The notes: generated by a model from the sequence alone, not told the origin. DNA of 64,000 bases from Bacteroidota bacterium (GCA_016714005.1 JADJOA010000005.1:173461-237460); one strand, 5' to 3'; numbered from the stretch's first letter, positions 29,761 to 39,981 are shown. Program-made: numbers and translations.

Positions 29761-30965
29761 TTAACGTTCTGTTCTCTTTTTGGGTGCTATTAGTTCAACT
29801 ACAAAGTTTATGATAAGTGTTATAAAGAATAAGATACAGCCGAGAAAGAATAATGCTTTAAAATGTAAGCCGCCAAACGGGGCCTCACCCAACTCGGCTG
29901 CAATGGTGGCGGGTATGGTGCGAACGGGTTGCAACAGGCTGTTGGGCATAACGGCAGCGGTGCCGGTTACCATAAGCACAGCCATTGTTTCTCCAATGGC
30001 TCTTCCTATTCCTAAAATAACTGCTGCTGTAATTCCGCTAATGGAGTAAGGAATAACTACACGCATAATGGTTTGCCAATGGTTTGCACCTAAAGCAAGA
30101 CTCGCTTCTTTCATGGCACGAGGCGTATTTCTTATTGCATCTTCACTTATGGTTATAATTGTGGGTAATGCCATTATACCAAGAATGATGCTTCCGGCTA
30201 ATGCAGATTCGCCTACAGGAAGGTTAAATAACTTTTGAATGAAAGGTACTATTACCACCAATCCAAAAACCCATATACAACAGACGGAATGCCTGCCAGC
30301 AATTCAATAGTTGGTTTTAAGAAGTTGCGTATGCGCGGTTGTGCAATTTCGGCAAGGTAAATAGCTGCTGCAATGCCAAACGGCAGTGCAAGAAGTATGG
30401 CGCCAATGCTTACCAGAAATGTTCCGGCTATAAGCGGCAATACGCCTAATTGTGCTGCGGGTTGTGAGGTGGGAAACCACTCTTTTGCTTTCAGTACTTT
30501 AAGTAATTCAATTTTATCAATACTTAAATGATTGGCATTGATGGAAGGCTTAATATATTTTTCGGGTATAAATGCAATAATGCCCGGATGTTTGGTTATG
30601 TAATCTTCAATTTTTGCAGGCATGTGTTCAAAGTTGCTGCCTAACTCTTCTTCGGTATAAAAATTACCTATGTCGTCAATTCTAAATAGTTCTATATCTT
30701 CTTGCTTACCTCCTATTTGTTTCCACGAAGTTATTTCCTGGTCAAATACAAGTTTAATCTGTTCAGTAGTTAGTTCTTTAACCGGATTGCTTTTGTGGGT
30801 AAGCAATTCAAATCCTTCTTCAACGGGAGTCATTTTAAACAACCCGAACGATTCACTGAAGAGGAAGAAAATAATTAACAGCACTGTAAGCGTAGTTACA
30901 GTGCTGCTTAAAAAAAGTGAACCTTCTATTAAAGATTCCTTTAATCGTTTAAAACTAAAACCCAT
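29761..30965 (-). CDS. pstC: Phosphate ABC transporter permease PstC with a PstS-like periplasmic insertion, one frameshift
   Basis: About 401 residues after one base is restored near 30258 (GIPSVVYGFFGLVVIVPF). TM1 lies at residues 13-33. Instead of going directly to TM2, a loop of about 120 residues follows. It contains NPVKELTTEQIKLVF and ITSWKQIGGKQEDI, which closely mirror PstS (LTQKQIADMF and IKNWKEVGGKDLKV in the neighbouring gene). The remaining permease core (TM2-TM6, EAA loop KEASLALGANHWQ) is standard. So PstC carries a truncated binding-protein-like domain in its first periplasmic loop. Confidence 0.9.
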
Positions 30966-30993
30966 GTATTAAAAGAGAAAACACAATAATAAT

Positions 30994-31851
30994 TTATAAC
31001 GGAACATATCCCACATCTGAAACCAACTTTTGACCTTCGGCTGATAGTATGTAATCAATAAAAGGCTTTACCTTAGGTTCGGATGCTTTGGTGTAAAAGT
31101 AGTAGAGCGGACGAGAGATAGGGTAAGATTTGTTTTTTGCATTTTCTACCGATGGTGCTACAAAGGTTTTACCATCATCGTAAGAAACTTCAAGGTGTTT
31201 AACATCTTTGGTTTCGTAAGCCAAACCCACATACCCAATAGCTCCTTCGGTTTGACTAACAGATTGTATGATGGCTCCTGTTGCAGGCATGTTTAATACA
31301 TCGGACGCATAATTTTTCTTGTCCATTACATGTTCTTTAAAGAATTCGTAAGTGCCGCTGCTGCTTTCGCGCGAGTAACAAATCACTTTTAAATCTTTGC
31401 CCCCTACTTCTTTCCAGTTTTTAATTTTTCCGGTAAACATATCGGCTATTTGCTTCTGCGTAAGTTTGCCAATAGCATTACCAGGGTTTACAACTACAGC
31501 TAACGCATCAAAACCTATTATTGATTCTACTACTTCTATTTTATTTTCTTCAAGCTTTAGTTTTTCATCCATCTTTAAAGGGCGAGATGACATGGCAATG
31601 TCTGTAGCGCTTTCCATTAACGCAGAAATGCCCACGCCCGATCCGCCACCAACAACTGTAATGGATGCATCAGGATGTTGTTTCATGTATGCTTCGGCTT
31701 CTTTTTGAGATAGCGGAAGTACGGTGTCGCTTCCTTTTATGGTTATGGAAGTTTTTGCAGAGGCTTCTGTATTTTTAGTTTCCTGTTTGTTTGAATTGCT
31801 GCCGCACGCTGCAAGCAATAATGCTATTGGTAGTAATTTTAATTTGTTCAT
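30994..31851 (-). CDS. pstS: Phosphate-binding protein PstS, lipoprotein form
   Basis: 285 residues with lipobox LLAAC (residues 13-17). Phosphate-site strands: IKGSDTVLPLSQ, TVVGGGSGVGISALM (glycine loop), TDIAMSSRPL and SRESSSGTYEFFKEHVM (Ser/Arg/Thr phosphate contacts). Bacteroidetes PstS relatives have this layout. The lipid anchor should hold it in the periplasm near PstC. Followed by pstC after 28 bases. Confidence 0.93.
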   Translation of the reverse strand: MNKLKLLPIALLLAACGSNSNKQETKNTEASAKTSITIKGSDTVLPLSQKEAEAYMKQHPDASITVVGGGSGVGISALMESATDIAMSSRPLKMDEKLKLEENKIEVVESIIGFDALAVVVNPGNAIGKLTQKQIADMFTGKIKNWKEVGGKDLKVICYSRESSSGTYEFFKEHVMDKKNYASDVLNMPATGAIIQSVSQTEGAIGYVGLAYETKDVKHLEVSYDDGKTFVAPSVENAKNKSYPISRPLYYFYTKASEPKVKPFIDYILSAEGQKLVSDVGYVPL

Positions 31852-31926
31852 ATTTGATATTGATATTGAATTGTTACGAATTTATGAATGACTATAATTC
31901 TATTCATAACTCATCATTCCTGGTTT

Positions 31927-32751
31927 TTATTTTAATGTTATGTACCCTACCTTTTCTACCACTGCCTGTCCTTCGGCTGAAAGTACATAATCAACAAATG
32001 CTTTTACCGATTTTTCTTTTGCTGTTGGATAATAGTAAAACAAAGGGCGAACAATGGGGTATGTTTTATTTTTTGCGTTTTCTACTGATGCCATAGTGTA
32101 TGTTTTTCCTTTATCATAACTTACTGCTATATCTTTAACAGACTTATCCATATAAGCAACTCCAATGTAACCTATAGCGCCTTTTGTTTGTGAAACAGAC
32201 TGTACAATGGCACCCGTAGCAGGCATATTAAGGCACGAACTTGCATAATTTTTTCTGTTTAACACGCTTTCTTTAAAAAACTCATACGTACCCGAACTTG
32301 TTTCGCGTGCATAAGCTATAATTTGCATATCAGAGCCACCTACTTCTTTCCAGTTTTTTATCTTACCTGTAAATATTCCTTCAATTTGTTCGCGAGTAAG
32401 TTTAGACACACCGTTTGATGGATTAACTACTACAGCCAATGCATCGTAAGCTACAATTACTTCTTTAACCGCTCTGCCTGCTTCTTGTAATTTTAACTTT
32501 TCATCCATTTTCATTTTACGACTGCTCATGGCAATATCTGTAGTTCCATCTATTAATGCTGATATGCCTACACCGGAACCACCGCCAACAACGGTAACTG
32601 ATGCCCCGCTGTTCTTTTTCATATATGTTTCGGCTTCTTTTTGCGAAAGCGGTAAAACCGTATCGCTGCCTTTAATGGTTATACGTGTTTGTGCATTGGC
32701 AAATATGCCTGCTGCAAGTAAACTTAGTGTTATTAAAATGTTCTTTTTCAT
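31927..32751 (-). CDS. pstS: Second phosphate-binding protein PstS, soluble form
   Basis: 274 residues with an ordinary Sec signal peptide (ILITLSLLAAGIFANAQ), so this copy is free in the periplasm. It is a clear paralogue of the lipoprotein PstS, sharing KGSDTVLPLSQKEAE, VTVVGGGSGVGISAL and ARETSSGTYEFFKESVL. The two genes lie head to tail, 75 bases apart. A tandem duplicate of binding proteins with different anchoring could give two affinities or local concentrations. Confidence 0.93.
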   Translation of the reverse strand: MKKNILITLSLLAAGIFANAQTRITIKGSDTVLPLSQKEAETYMKKNSGASVTVVGGGSGVGISALIDGTTDIAMSSRKMKMDEKLKLQEAGRAVKEVIVAYDALAVVVNPSNGVSKLTREQIEGIFTGKIKNWKEVGGSDMQIIAYARETSSGTYEFFKESVLNRKNYASSCLNMPATGAIVQSVSQTKGAIGYIGVAYMDKSVKDIAVSYDKGKTYTMASVENAKNKTYPIVRPLFYYYPTAKEKSVKAFVDYVLSAEGQAVVEKVGYITLK

Positions 32752-32867
32752 TTTATGTTTTTATTAATAATTAATTGTTTTAATTGATGCTGTTGCAGGC
32801 TTTTTGATGAGGAAATCAAAATCAATTTGCCCGTTGGAATTCTGTCTTTAGCCTCTTTTAACTTTAA

Positions 32868-34231
32868 TTAAAATCTTATTTGAGTGCGAAGAGTAAATAC
32901 ATTGTCTTTTAAATCTTTGGTATAGCCGCTCAGGTTCTCGCTGGTTTCATTTTTAACCATATCATAATATGCTGTTATGCGCACATTGGCATCCCACCTG
33001 TAAATAAGACCTAATCCAATGGTTTCGTATTTTAAATCGGTGGCATTAAATGCCCTTGCCGATGAATTGGCAACCTTTTTACCAATATCGTTTCCTTCTA
33101 CATCGGTGTTTGGGTCATACCAATCGTATTTAACAACAACCTGCCATGGGGATTGCATAATGTTGTGAAGGAAATAAAAGTAAGCACCGTTAAAACTCCT
33201 TTTATAGATAGAGCTTGTGTTTGCTGCAGCAGGGCTTGCTGTTGAAGATGAAAAGCCCGGCTGATCGCCTTGTATATATTCACCTCTAATGGTAGTTAAA
33301 CCGCCAATCCAATCAACACTTAACTGAACATCGGCACCTACGTATTTACGTTTGGCAGCTTTGCGTGTGGCAATACCTACGCTGTAGAAATCAGCCTTTT
33401 TGTTTTCAAAAACAAAACTTGTTAAGCCAAGCGAATCTTTACCAATTTTAAAAACATCTACGGTATCAATTCTAAACCCGCCATCGTAAACAGATACACC
33501 ACCACCATATCTTATTTTTTCGTTTGCAGTGTTTTTAGCAAAACTTAAGTGCCCGATAAAATCTTTGAACTTATCAAAATCACTTGCATCCAAACCCGGG
33601 CCACGGCTCCGGTTCCATTAAAATATCCGGCCTCTAATTTCAACCAGTTCCATCTCGAAATTTTTGGTGCCTGCAAAGTAACCATACCACCTAAATCTCT
33701 CTCGCCCGGAAACAATATTTGCGACATACGACCACGCTCGGGAGATTCACGCAGGTTTGATGAGTACCCAATCTCATAACCAAACGGGCGGTTTTGCATA
33801 CCTGCTGTAAAGTTGAACCAACCACACCATGGATCCGTAAATTTTAAATATGCATCTTTAATAGTTAAACCTTTTTCTGTTACATCAAACTGTAAAACAT
33901 ATTGCGATGTATTCCATCCTTTATCATTTAACTGAGAGTCGTACTGAAATTTAACACGACCTCTTCTTACGGCAATCCTCTTATCTACCCCAGCAGGAAA
34001 ATTTCCACCATTAAAAGACTGCTGACCAGATGAATCGGCATACTGAAACTGCGCCTGCAGGTAACCGCTAACTTTAATACGTTTTAATAATTCCAGTTCC
34101 TGTCCGTATCTGCTAAGTGTAGATATGGTAGTGTCTGTGTTTTCCGGTTCGGTTACCTGCGCTTTTGCAGCATTAACCGATGCTACACCAAAGAGTAGTG
34201 CAATGGGTAAAATGTGTTTGAGTTTAAACAT
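32868..34231 (-). CDS. Phosphate-selective porin (OprO/OprP-like), one frameshift
   Basis: About 454 residues joined at about 33590 (GAVARGLDASDFDKFKDFIG). The start is taken as MFKLKHILPIALLFGVASVNAAKAQ (signal peptide); a longer in-frame start at 34276 would not give a proper signal. Porin features: QYADSSGQQSFNGGNF, RRGRVKFQY, many alternating beta strands and a terminal aromatic strand FTLRTQIRF. First gene of the pst operon; passes phosphate over the outer membrane. Confidence 0.85.
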
Positions 34232-34292
34232 AGTTGCTCTGTTTTTTTTTGACACTGCAAAAGGATATATAAGCAATTATGTGAATGTATTT

Positions 34293-34314
34293 TTAAGGTT
34301 AAATTAAGGTTAAT
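34293..34314 (-). promoter_or_regulatory. Possible Pho box: two 11-bp direct repeats
   Basis: TTAAGGTTAAA followed directly by TTAAGGTTAAT (plus strand), that is a TTAACC core repeated at exactly 11-base spacing on the minus strand, ending 61 bases before the porin start codon. PhoB/PhoP-type regulators bind 11-bp direct repeats. The position just upstream of the pst operon's first gene fits; the motif identity is inference. Confidence 0.45.
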
Positions 34315-34329
34315 AAGAGGGGGTTGTTA

Positions 34330-35129
34330 AAACATTGCAGTAACATAGGAGCAACAAAGAAAACCCAAACTAACAACAAGTAGTAGCCGGAGCTACTGTT
34401 AAGGGTTAGGTTGTAAAAATATTTGATATAAGAATTTAATGCAGTTGTGCAGTTTTCTGCTTTTAAAGTGAGAAGCTACAAAACAAGACAAGGTTGCATG
34501 TGGTGTGTGAAAGGGTTTTGTATTTGGTTGAATAAGTGGGTTTAAAAACGATGTTTGTTTGGTTAGGCTGAACGATATTAAGAGCTTAACAATTACTGTT
34601 GCGTGTTAAAAGATTGATGTTGGTGCAGGACTTTTTATTGCTGAGGTTGATCAAATTGAATTATGGAGTTGAAAAAACAATGTTAGGGTGCGACTTAACA
34701 ATGTTGAGGTTTGACTTGATGCGGGCATGGCTGAAAAAATGGCAGTGGCGGGTGGATTTATTGAGGGCATGGATTTACTTGAAGGTATAAGGGTTTAAAA
34801 AGCAGAAGACGTGGGTGCAATTGCGGAGGACGATTTTTAAAAAACGAAGGAGGTGGATGGGTTTGTTGATGACGTTGGTGGATTTAAGGGAATGGTGGGT
34901 TGAAAATGTGAGGGTGAGCAGGAACTATCTATTTGCTTTATTTTATTTGTTAACGATTGGTTTTTTGCATTTTGCGAAGGAAATGCAGGGATGGAAACAG
35001 AGTTGGTATAATGCCTTGGTTAGTGAAAGGGCAACGCTTGTAAACAGGCAATATGTTTTAGATGTATTTGATGGGATAGAGAATTTTAAATTTTGTCATT
35101 TGAAAAATGCAGTTGTGGATTTAGGCTAA
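34330..35129 (+). other. C-poor, G-rich segment, possible decayed or unrecognised gene
   Basis: About 800 bases without a recognised gene. The left part (34350-34430) holds a hairpin around AGTAGCCGGAGCTACT. From about 34440 the plus strand is strikingly short of C. One plus frame stays open from 34599 to 35129 except for a single TAA at 34788-34790. Its second half reads like protein (a TM-like stretch NYLFALFYLLTIGFLHFA, then GWKQSWYNALVSERATLV). The minus strand is full of stops. Could be a broken gene or just biased non-coding DNA; I cannot name a family. Confidence 0.3.
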
Positions 35130-35330
35130 CGGGGTGCTAATAGGTATTATACCCAGCAGGTGAAGGGCGGCCTGCCGGGTTGTGGGATGCATAAGGGAGC
35201 CGTTGTGGGTAAAAATATCTCTTACCTCATTGGGAGGAAAGCCATTGCCAAGGGGTTGCAAGATTTGCGCAGGGGCTATTTGAATAATAGCCACACAGAT
35301 AAGCAGGAATATTTTTGCTTTTATGCGCAT
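35121..35330 (-). pseudogene. Truncated third copy of the T9SS propeller gene (N-terminus only)
   Basis: The first 47 residues match the start of the gene at 35339-36682 almost exactly (signal peptide, QPLGNGFPPNEVRDIFTHN and NGSLM), then the sequence changes to unrelated residues and stops. The intergenic stretch to the next gene repeats too. A leftover of unequal recombination within the tandem array. Confidence 0.8.
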
Positions 35331-35338
35331 TTTACCAT

Positions 35339-36682
35339 TTAGTTCTTGATGAACTGTTTGCTGATTTTATTGCCCTTGGAAAAAACAGTGATGTAGTAGG
35401 TGCCCTTGGGAAGGGCTGCAATGGGTATGTTGATGGAGTTGGTTTTGATTGATTGCTGTTGTGAAAAAAGAAGCTGACCGAATAGGTTTGTAACCTCTGC
35501 TTTTTGAATGAATTGGTTTTGTGCGGTGAGTTTAACTGCAATTTGGGTTGAGGCAGGATTGGGGATGATGGTGAGGTGGTTCTGAGATGGTTTTAGTTCT
35601 GTGAGGTTGGTGGTGGTATCTATATAGGCGGCTATTCTGTTAACGGTTATGCCGCCTGCGGTATCGAAACCGCCACCCACGATGAGCATGTTGTTGTACT
35701 CTAACAGGGCAGTAACACCTCCATCGGTACCAGTACCAAGATTTTTCCAATCTGTTCCATCAAAGTATGCAATGTTGTTTATGGTATCGCCAGCTAAGTT
35801 AACGGGTCGGTAGCTTGTACCTGCAACTATTTTACCTTTATACATTCCTAAACTTAAAGGATGCATGGCAGGACCACTGCCAACAGGAAACCATGTGCTG
35901 CCATCCCAATATGCAATATTAGATAAGCAATTATTGGCACTACCATTTACGCCACTAATATCTCCTACATACAAACGGTTATTAATGGAGTCAACTGCCA
36001 TACAAACAACGTCACCGGTAGTGCCGCCACCTACCGGGCTCCATGTGGTGCCATTAAATTTTATTATGTTGTAAGCAGTTACGGTATCTATACTTGAAAA
36101 GTATCCGCCTACATACAGTTCGTTATTAAAAACTGCCATTGAAAATATTTGAGATAACCCACCTGATGTGCCAATACCGATGGGATGCCATGCTGTGCCA
36201 TCCCACCGCGCAATGTCGCGCATGGGTTGGCTATCTACTGACAGGAAATTGCCTCCTATGTATATGCTGCCCTTGTAGCTTTTTAATGCAGCTACACTTC
36301 CATTAATTACTCCATAACCTAAGCTACTCCAATTAACGCCATTGTATTTTGCTACACCCTTACCATTAGAAATCCCAAACATGTTAAAAAAGATACCTCC
36401 TACATATAAGTCACCGTTAAGCGTATCGCTATCGTAAGCACCACCACCAAAAAAAAGCCCGTTAGAATAGGCTTGCCAACTGGTGCCGTTCCATTTTTGA
36501 ATGTTTGTGTAGCTGCCGCTGGTTGCCATGTTTCCACTGACCATAAGGGAGCCGTTGTGGGTGAAAATATCTCTTACCTCATTGGGAGGAAAGCCATTGC
36601 CAAGGGGTTGCCAGATTTGCGCAGGGGCTATTTGGGCAATGGTTAAGAAGATAAGTAGGAATATTTTTGCTTTTATGCGCAT
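35339..36682 (-). CDS. T9SS-secreted beta-propeller-like protein, tandem copy 1
   Basis: 447 residues. Signal peptide IFLLIFLTIAQIAPAQ. About six to seven repeats of roughly 45 residues, each with a pattern like LYVGGxF...NIxxFNGTxW..xGxGT, suggesting a propeller (Kelch/galactose-oxidase-like) surface protein. The last 85 residues are a T9SS type A sorting domain: NHLTIIPNPASTQ, then AEVTNLFGQLLFSQQQ and LPKGTYYITVFSKGNKISKQF. It should be exported through the outer membrane and anchored or released there. Nearly identical to the neighbour upstream. Confidence 0.85.
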   Translation of the reverse strand: MRIKAKIFLLIFLTIAQIAPAQIWQPLGNGFPPNEVRDIFTHNGSLMVSGNMATSGSYTNIQKWNGTSWQAYSNGLFFGGGAYDSDTLNGDLYVGGIFFNMFGISNGKGVAKYNGVNWSSLGYGVINGSVAALKSYKGSIYIGGNFLSVDSQPMRDIARWDGTAWHPIGIGTSGGLSQIFSMAVFNNELYVGGYFSSIDTVTAYNIIKFNGTTWSPVGGGTTGDVVCMAVDSINNRLYVGDISGVNGSANNCLSNIAYWDGSTWFPVGSGPAMHPLSLGMYKGKIVAGTSYRPVNLAGDTINNIAYFDGTDWKNLGTGTDGGVTALLEYNNMLIVGGGFDTAGGITVNRIAAYIDTTTNLTELKPSQNHLTIIPNPASTQIAVKLTAQNQFIQKAEVTNLFGQLLFSQQQSIKTNSINIPIAALPKGTYYITVFSKGNKISKQFIKN

Positions 36683-36690
36683 TTTACCAT

Positions 36691-38028
36691 TTAGTTCTTA
36701 ATGAACTGTTTGCTGATTTTATTGCCATTGGAAAAAACAGTGATGTAGTAGGTGCCCTTGGGAAGGGCTGCAATGGGTATGTTGATGGAGTTGGTTTTGG
36801 TTGCTTGCTGTTGTGAAAAAAGAAGCTGACCGGAAAGGTTTGTAACCTCTGCTTTTTGAATGAACTGGTTTTGTGAGGACAGTTTAACTGTAATTTGGGT
36901 TGAGGCGGGGTTGGGTATGATGGTGAGGTGGTTCTGAGATGGGTTTAGTTCTGTGAGGTTGGTGGTGGTATCTATGTATGCTGCTATTCTATTTGCAGGC
37001 ATGCCTCCTGCGATATCGAAATAACCTCCTACTACTAACAGGTTATTGTATTGCATGAGTGCATAAACAGTGCTATTTACTCCGCTGCCAAGGTTTTTCC
37101 AGTCTGTCCCATCAAAGTATGCGATATGATTAATTGTATCGCCCGCTAAGTTTACTGGGCGATAACCAGTGCCTGCAACTATTTTGCCTTTATACATGCC
37201 TAAACTCAAAGGGTGCATTTCGGGTACTGTACCAACCGCAAACCAGTTACTGCCATCCCAATATCCGACTTTGGATGGACAATTATTGGCAACACCATTA
37301 AAGCCATAAATACCTCCAACATATAGTCTGTTATTAATGGTATCTACAGCCATGCATCTTACATCACCGGTAGTGCCTCCTCCTACCGGACTCCATGTGG
37401 TGCCATTAAATTTTATAATGTTATAAGCTGTTACGGTATCTATGCTTGAAAAATAGCCGCCCACATACAGTTCGTTATTAAAAACTGCCATACAAAATAT
37501 TTGTGATAAGCCGCCTGATGTGCCTACTCCAATAGGATGCCATGTGGTGCCATCCCACCGGGCAATGTCTCGCATGGGTTGGCTATCTACTGACAGGAAA
37601 TTGCCTCCTATGTATATATTGCCCTTGTAGCTTTTTAATGCAGCTACATCTCCATCAGTTACACCATAACCTAAGTTGTTCCAATTTGCTCCATCGTATT
37701 TTGCTACTGCTCTGGCATTAGGAATGCCAAACATGTTGATAAACCTTCCTCCTGCATATAAATCACCGTTAAGCGTATCGCTATCGTAAGCACCAGCACC
37801 AAAAAAAAGTCCGTTGGTATATGCTTGCCAACTGCTGCCGTTCCATTGCTGAATACTTCCATAAATACCACTGGTAGCCATATTGCCACTGACCATAAGG
37901 GAGCCGTTGTGGGTGAAAATATCTCTTACCTCATTGGGAGGAAAGCCATTGCCAAGGGGTTGCCAAATTTGAGCAGGGGCTATTTGGGCAATGGTTAAGA
38001 AGATAAGCTGGAATATTGTTGCTTTCAT
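36691..38028 (-). CDS. T9SS-secreted beta-propeller-like protein, tandem copy 2
   Basis: 445 residues, paralogue of copy 1 with the same signal, repeat and sorting-domain order. The end halves are almost identical at DNA level while the middle repeats (for example FGIPNARAVAKYDGANW versus FGISNGKGVAKYNGVNW) have diverged. That pattern suggests gene conversion of the flanks, or selection on the propeller faces. Separated from copy 1 by eight bases, so probably one transcript. Confidence 0.85.
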   Translation of the reverse strand: MKATIFQLIFLTIAQIAPAQIWQPLGNGFPPNEVRDIFTHNGSLMVSGNMATSGIYGSIQQWNGSSWQAYTNGLFFGAGAYDSDTLNGDLYAGGRFINMFGIPNARAVAKYDGANWNNLGYGVTDGDVAALKSYKGNIYIGGNFLSVDSQPMRDIARWDGTTWHPIGVGTSGGLSQIFCMAVFNNELYVGGYFSSIDTVTAYNIIKFNGTTWSPVGGGTTGDVRCMAVDTINNRLYVGGIYGFNGVANNCPSKVGYWDGSNWFAVGTVPEMHPLSLGMYKGKIVAGTGYRPVNLAGDTINHIAYFDGTDWKNLGSGVNSTVYALMQYNNLLVVGGYFDIAGGMPANRIAAYIDTTTNLTELNPSQNHLTIIPNPASTQITVKLSSQNQFIQKAEVTNLSGQLLFSQQQATKTNSINIPIAALPKGTYYITVFSNGNKISKQFIKN

Positions 38029-38049
38029 AAATGCTAAATTAAAATAAAT

Positions 38050-38086
38050 AAAAGAGGTTAGTGAAAACGCAGACTAACCTCTTTTT
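38050..38086 (-). terminator. Hairpin terminator (can act on both strands)
   Basis: Stem AAAAGAGGTTAGT / ACTAACCTCTTTT with a loop of about ten bases and T-runs on both sides. On the minus strand it would stop the transcript of the T9SS gene at 38465-39963. Confidence 0.65.
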
Positions 38087-38138
38087 ATTTTAGTATGAGA
38101 TAAAAGCAATATTTAGCACAATACCTGTTAATACCTCA

Positions 38139-38422
38139 CTGCACTCGTCCTTGTCTGAAGCAAAGCCTTGTGCGCTGTGAGGAGGATGTAAAGCTTCCGA
38201 AAGATAAAATTATTTTTGCCATAGTATATTAAAAATTATGTCGGGCGACAGATATTTTATCAGATATTAAAACCCCGGTTGAGCAAGGCGTAGTGTTTTA
38301 TGAAAAGGATTATCTTTATAGCTCTGCTAAAGAGTACAGTGATGAAAAGGGGTTGGTTAGAATTTCGTTGTTAAAGGATGTGCAGGCATCCTCGTCTCTA
38401 CACACTTGCAAGGACGAGAGGG
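38139..38422 (+). repeat. RAYT-derived repeat, copy A
   Basis: Starts CTGCACTCGTCCTTGTCTGA and ends in an eroded 3-prime hairpin (it lacks the ACGCGTNAGACG half seen in copies B and C). The centre reads in frame as KTPVEQGVVFYEKDYLYSSA and then KEYSDEKGLVRISLL, the C-terminal signature of REP-associated tyrosine transposases. No catalytic part is present. Confidence 0.75.
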
Positions 38423-38464
38423 AAATTAGTGGTAGACAAAAGGGAATGAACAAAGAGTTCTAAA

Positions 38465-39963
38465 TTACTCCTTGATAATCTTGACATTTGCTTGCATTTC
38501 TCCCCACTGCAATTTGCATAAATAAATACCCTTTGAAAGCCCAGTTAAATTAACCTGTTTAAACTGGCTCCGGGTGCAATTAATTCCTCTCCAACCTTAT
38601 CTCCAGTTATGTTATAAATTAACAGTGTGCCTTCTGTTTTTTGAACAGGAAACTGGAGTGTTGTTGTATTCTTTGAAGGATTGGGAGATGCGCGTGCTGA
38701 AATTTTTATTGGGATATAATCTTCCAAGTCTGTAAGACATCCGCAACCCAAAGTTGAATCGCATCCTAAAAAATAATTAGGATGGTTAGGAATTCCATTA
38801 ACATACCAATTTTGAAGTTGAATTCCATGTTGAATGAAATCACATGCAACTCCTAAACTGTCTGGATAATTAATTACATGTAAATGGAACGTACTATTTC
38901 CTGTTTGAATATAAATCTTACCATCAGGAGCAAGTTGCATTCCCTCAAAACCAGTAGAAAACGGAGGAGAGGGTGAATAAAAACTATCCCATACTGCAAC
39001 AGTCATCTGAGATGCTGCAATATTTGCGCTTGTCATGTCATACTGATAAGCTGTATAGATATTTGCCGCATACAAAAATCTTGAATTAGGAGAAAATGCA
39101 GCCCCACCTAGAAAGGAAGTGGCTTGAGGCAGAACAATATGGATATCATTTGTAAGCAGTCCGGTACATCTGTCAAAATCAAAAATATCCAATGCGCCCA
39201 CAGACTGATACTCTGCATGAATAACTGCAAATTTTCTACCGTCAGGAGAGAAAACAGACATTCCACCTATTTGCGGTCTTACCACCCCAATATTCTGAAG
39301 ATATGGTCCAAGAATATTGTTATTGGATAATACTAAGTACTTATAAAAAAGATTGCTGTTAGCTTGTTGAACAATGACCCACCAATCTCGTCCGTTTGCA
39401 TGTTTACATGCTGTTATATTGCCTGCTATTAATGTATCTTGCAATATCACCACATTCTTGCTTGTAACAGCACCCTTTCCACCATTTAAGTTCATATCAA
39501 TTACACTGTAGTAGAAATTCAAAGCTCGATTATAGTTAGGGGCATTATCCACCGTGCTATGAAATAAGTAATACAAATGAGAGCTACCTGGTTGGGGAAG
39601 GGCTAAGCATGCCTGTGGAACAGTTAACCCTGAAGGTGAAGAAAGATTAAATCCAGTGGGGCTTATTGTATTGCCATTTTGCATCGTATCTCCTGTAACG
39701 TCTGCAATGTAATATCCATTCGTATAAAACAAAATATTTCCATTTGTATCTGAAATATTTGCTGAAGTCCTATTGATATCCATTTCAAGACTATCGTAGG
39801 TAATTGTGGGGGCTCCACTATTAAAATCCATTAATGTGTGACCATAAGCAGCACCCCAATAACTTCCGTATCCCAATATCCAATTTGTATTAACACCAGT
39901 TGTCTGGCTATGAGTTAGGATATAACAATTACAGAATAGGAATATAAAATGCCATTTTTTCAT
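38465..39963 (-). CDS. T9SS-secreted propeller protein, one frameshift
   Basis: About 499 residues after restoring a base near 38567. Signal peptide FIFLFCNCYILTHSQ. The body has PD40/WD-like strands (FSPDGRKFAVIHAEYQSV, FSPNSRFLYAANIYTAYQ, LAPDGKIYIQTGN). The C-terminus is a T9SS sorting domain: ARASPNPSKNTTTLQF, then VNLTGLSKGIYLCKLQWGE and ANVKIIKE. Probably a surface protein reading out or binding a substrate; function unknown. A -7 box precedes it. Confidence 0.8.
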
Positions 39964-39981
39964 TGACTAAAAATTGACATT

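Noticed and set aside
35339..38028. Regular short repeats that could look like a CRISPR array
   Set aside because: They are protein-coding propeller blades of about 45 codons in two paralogous genes, with no conserved short direct repeat plus unique spacers and no cas genes.
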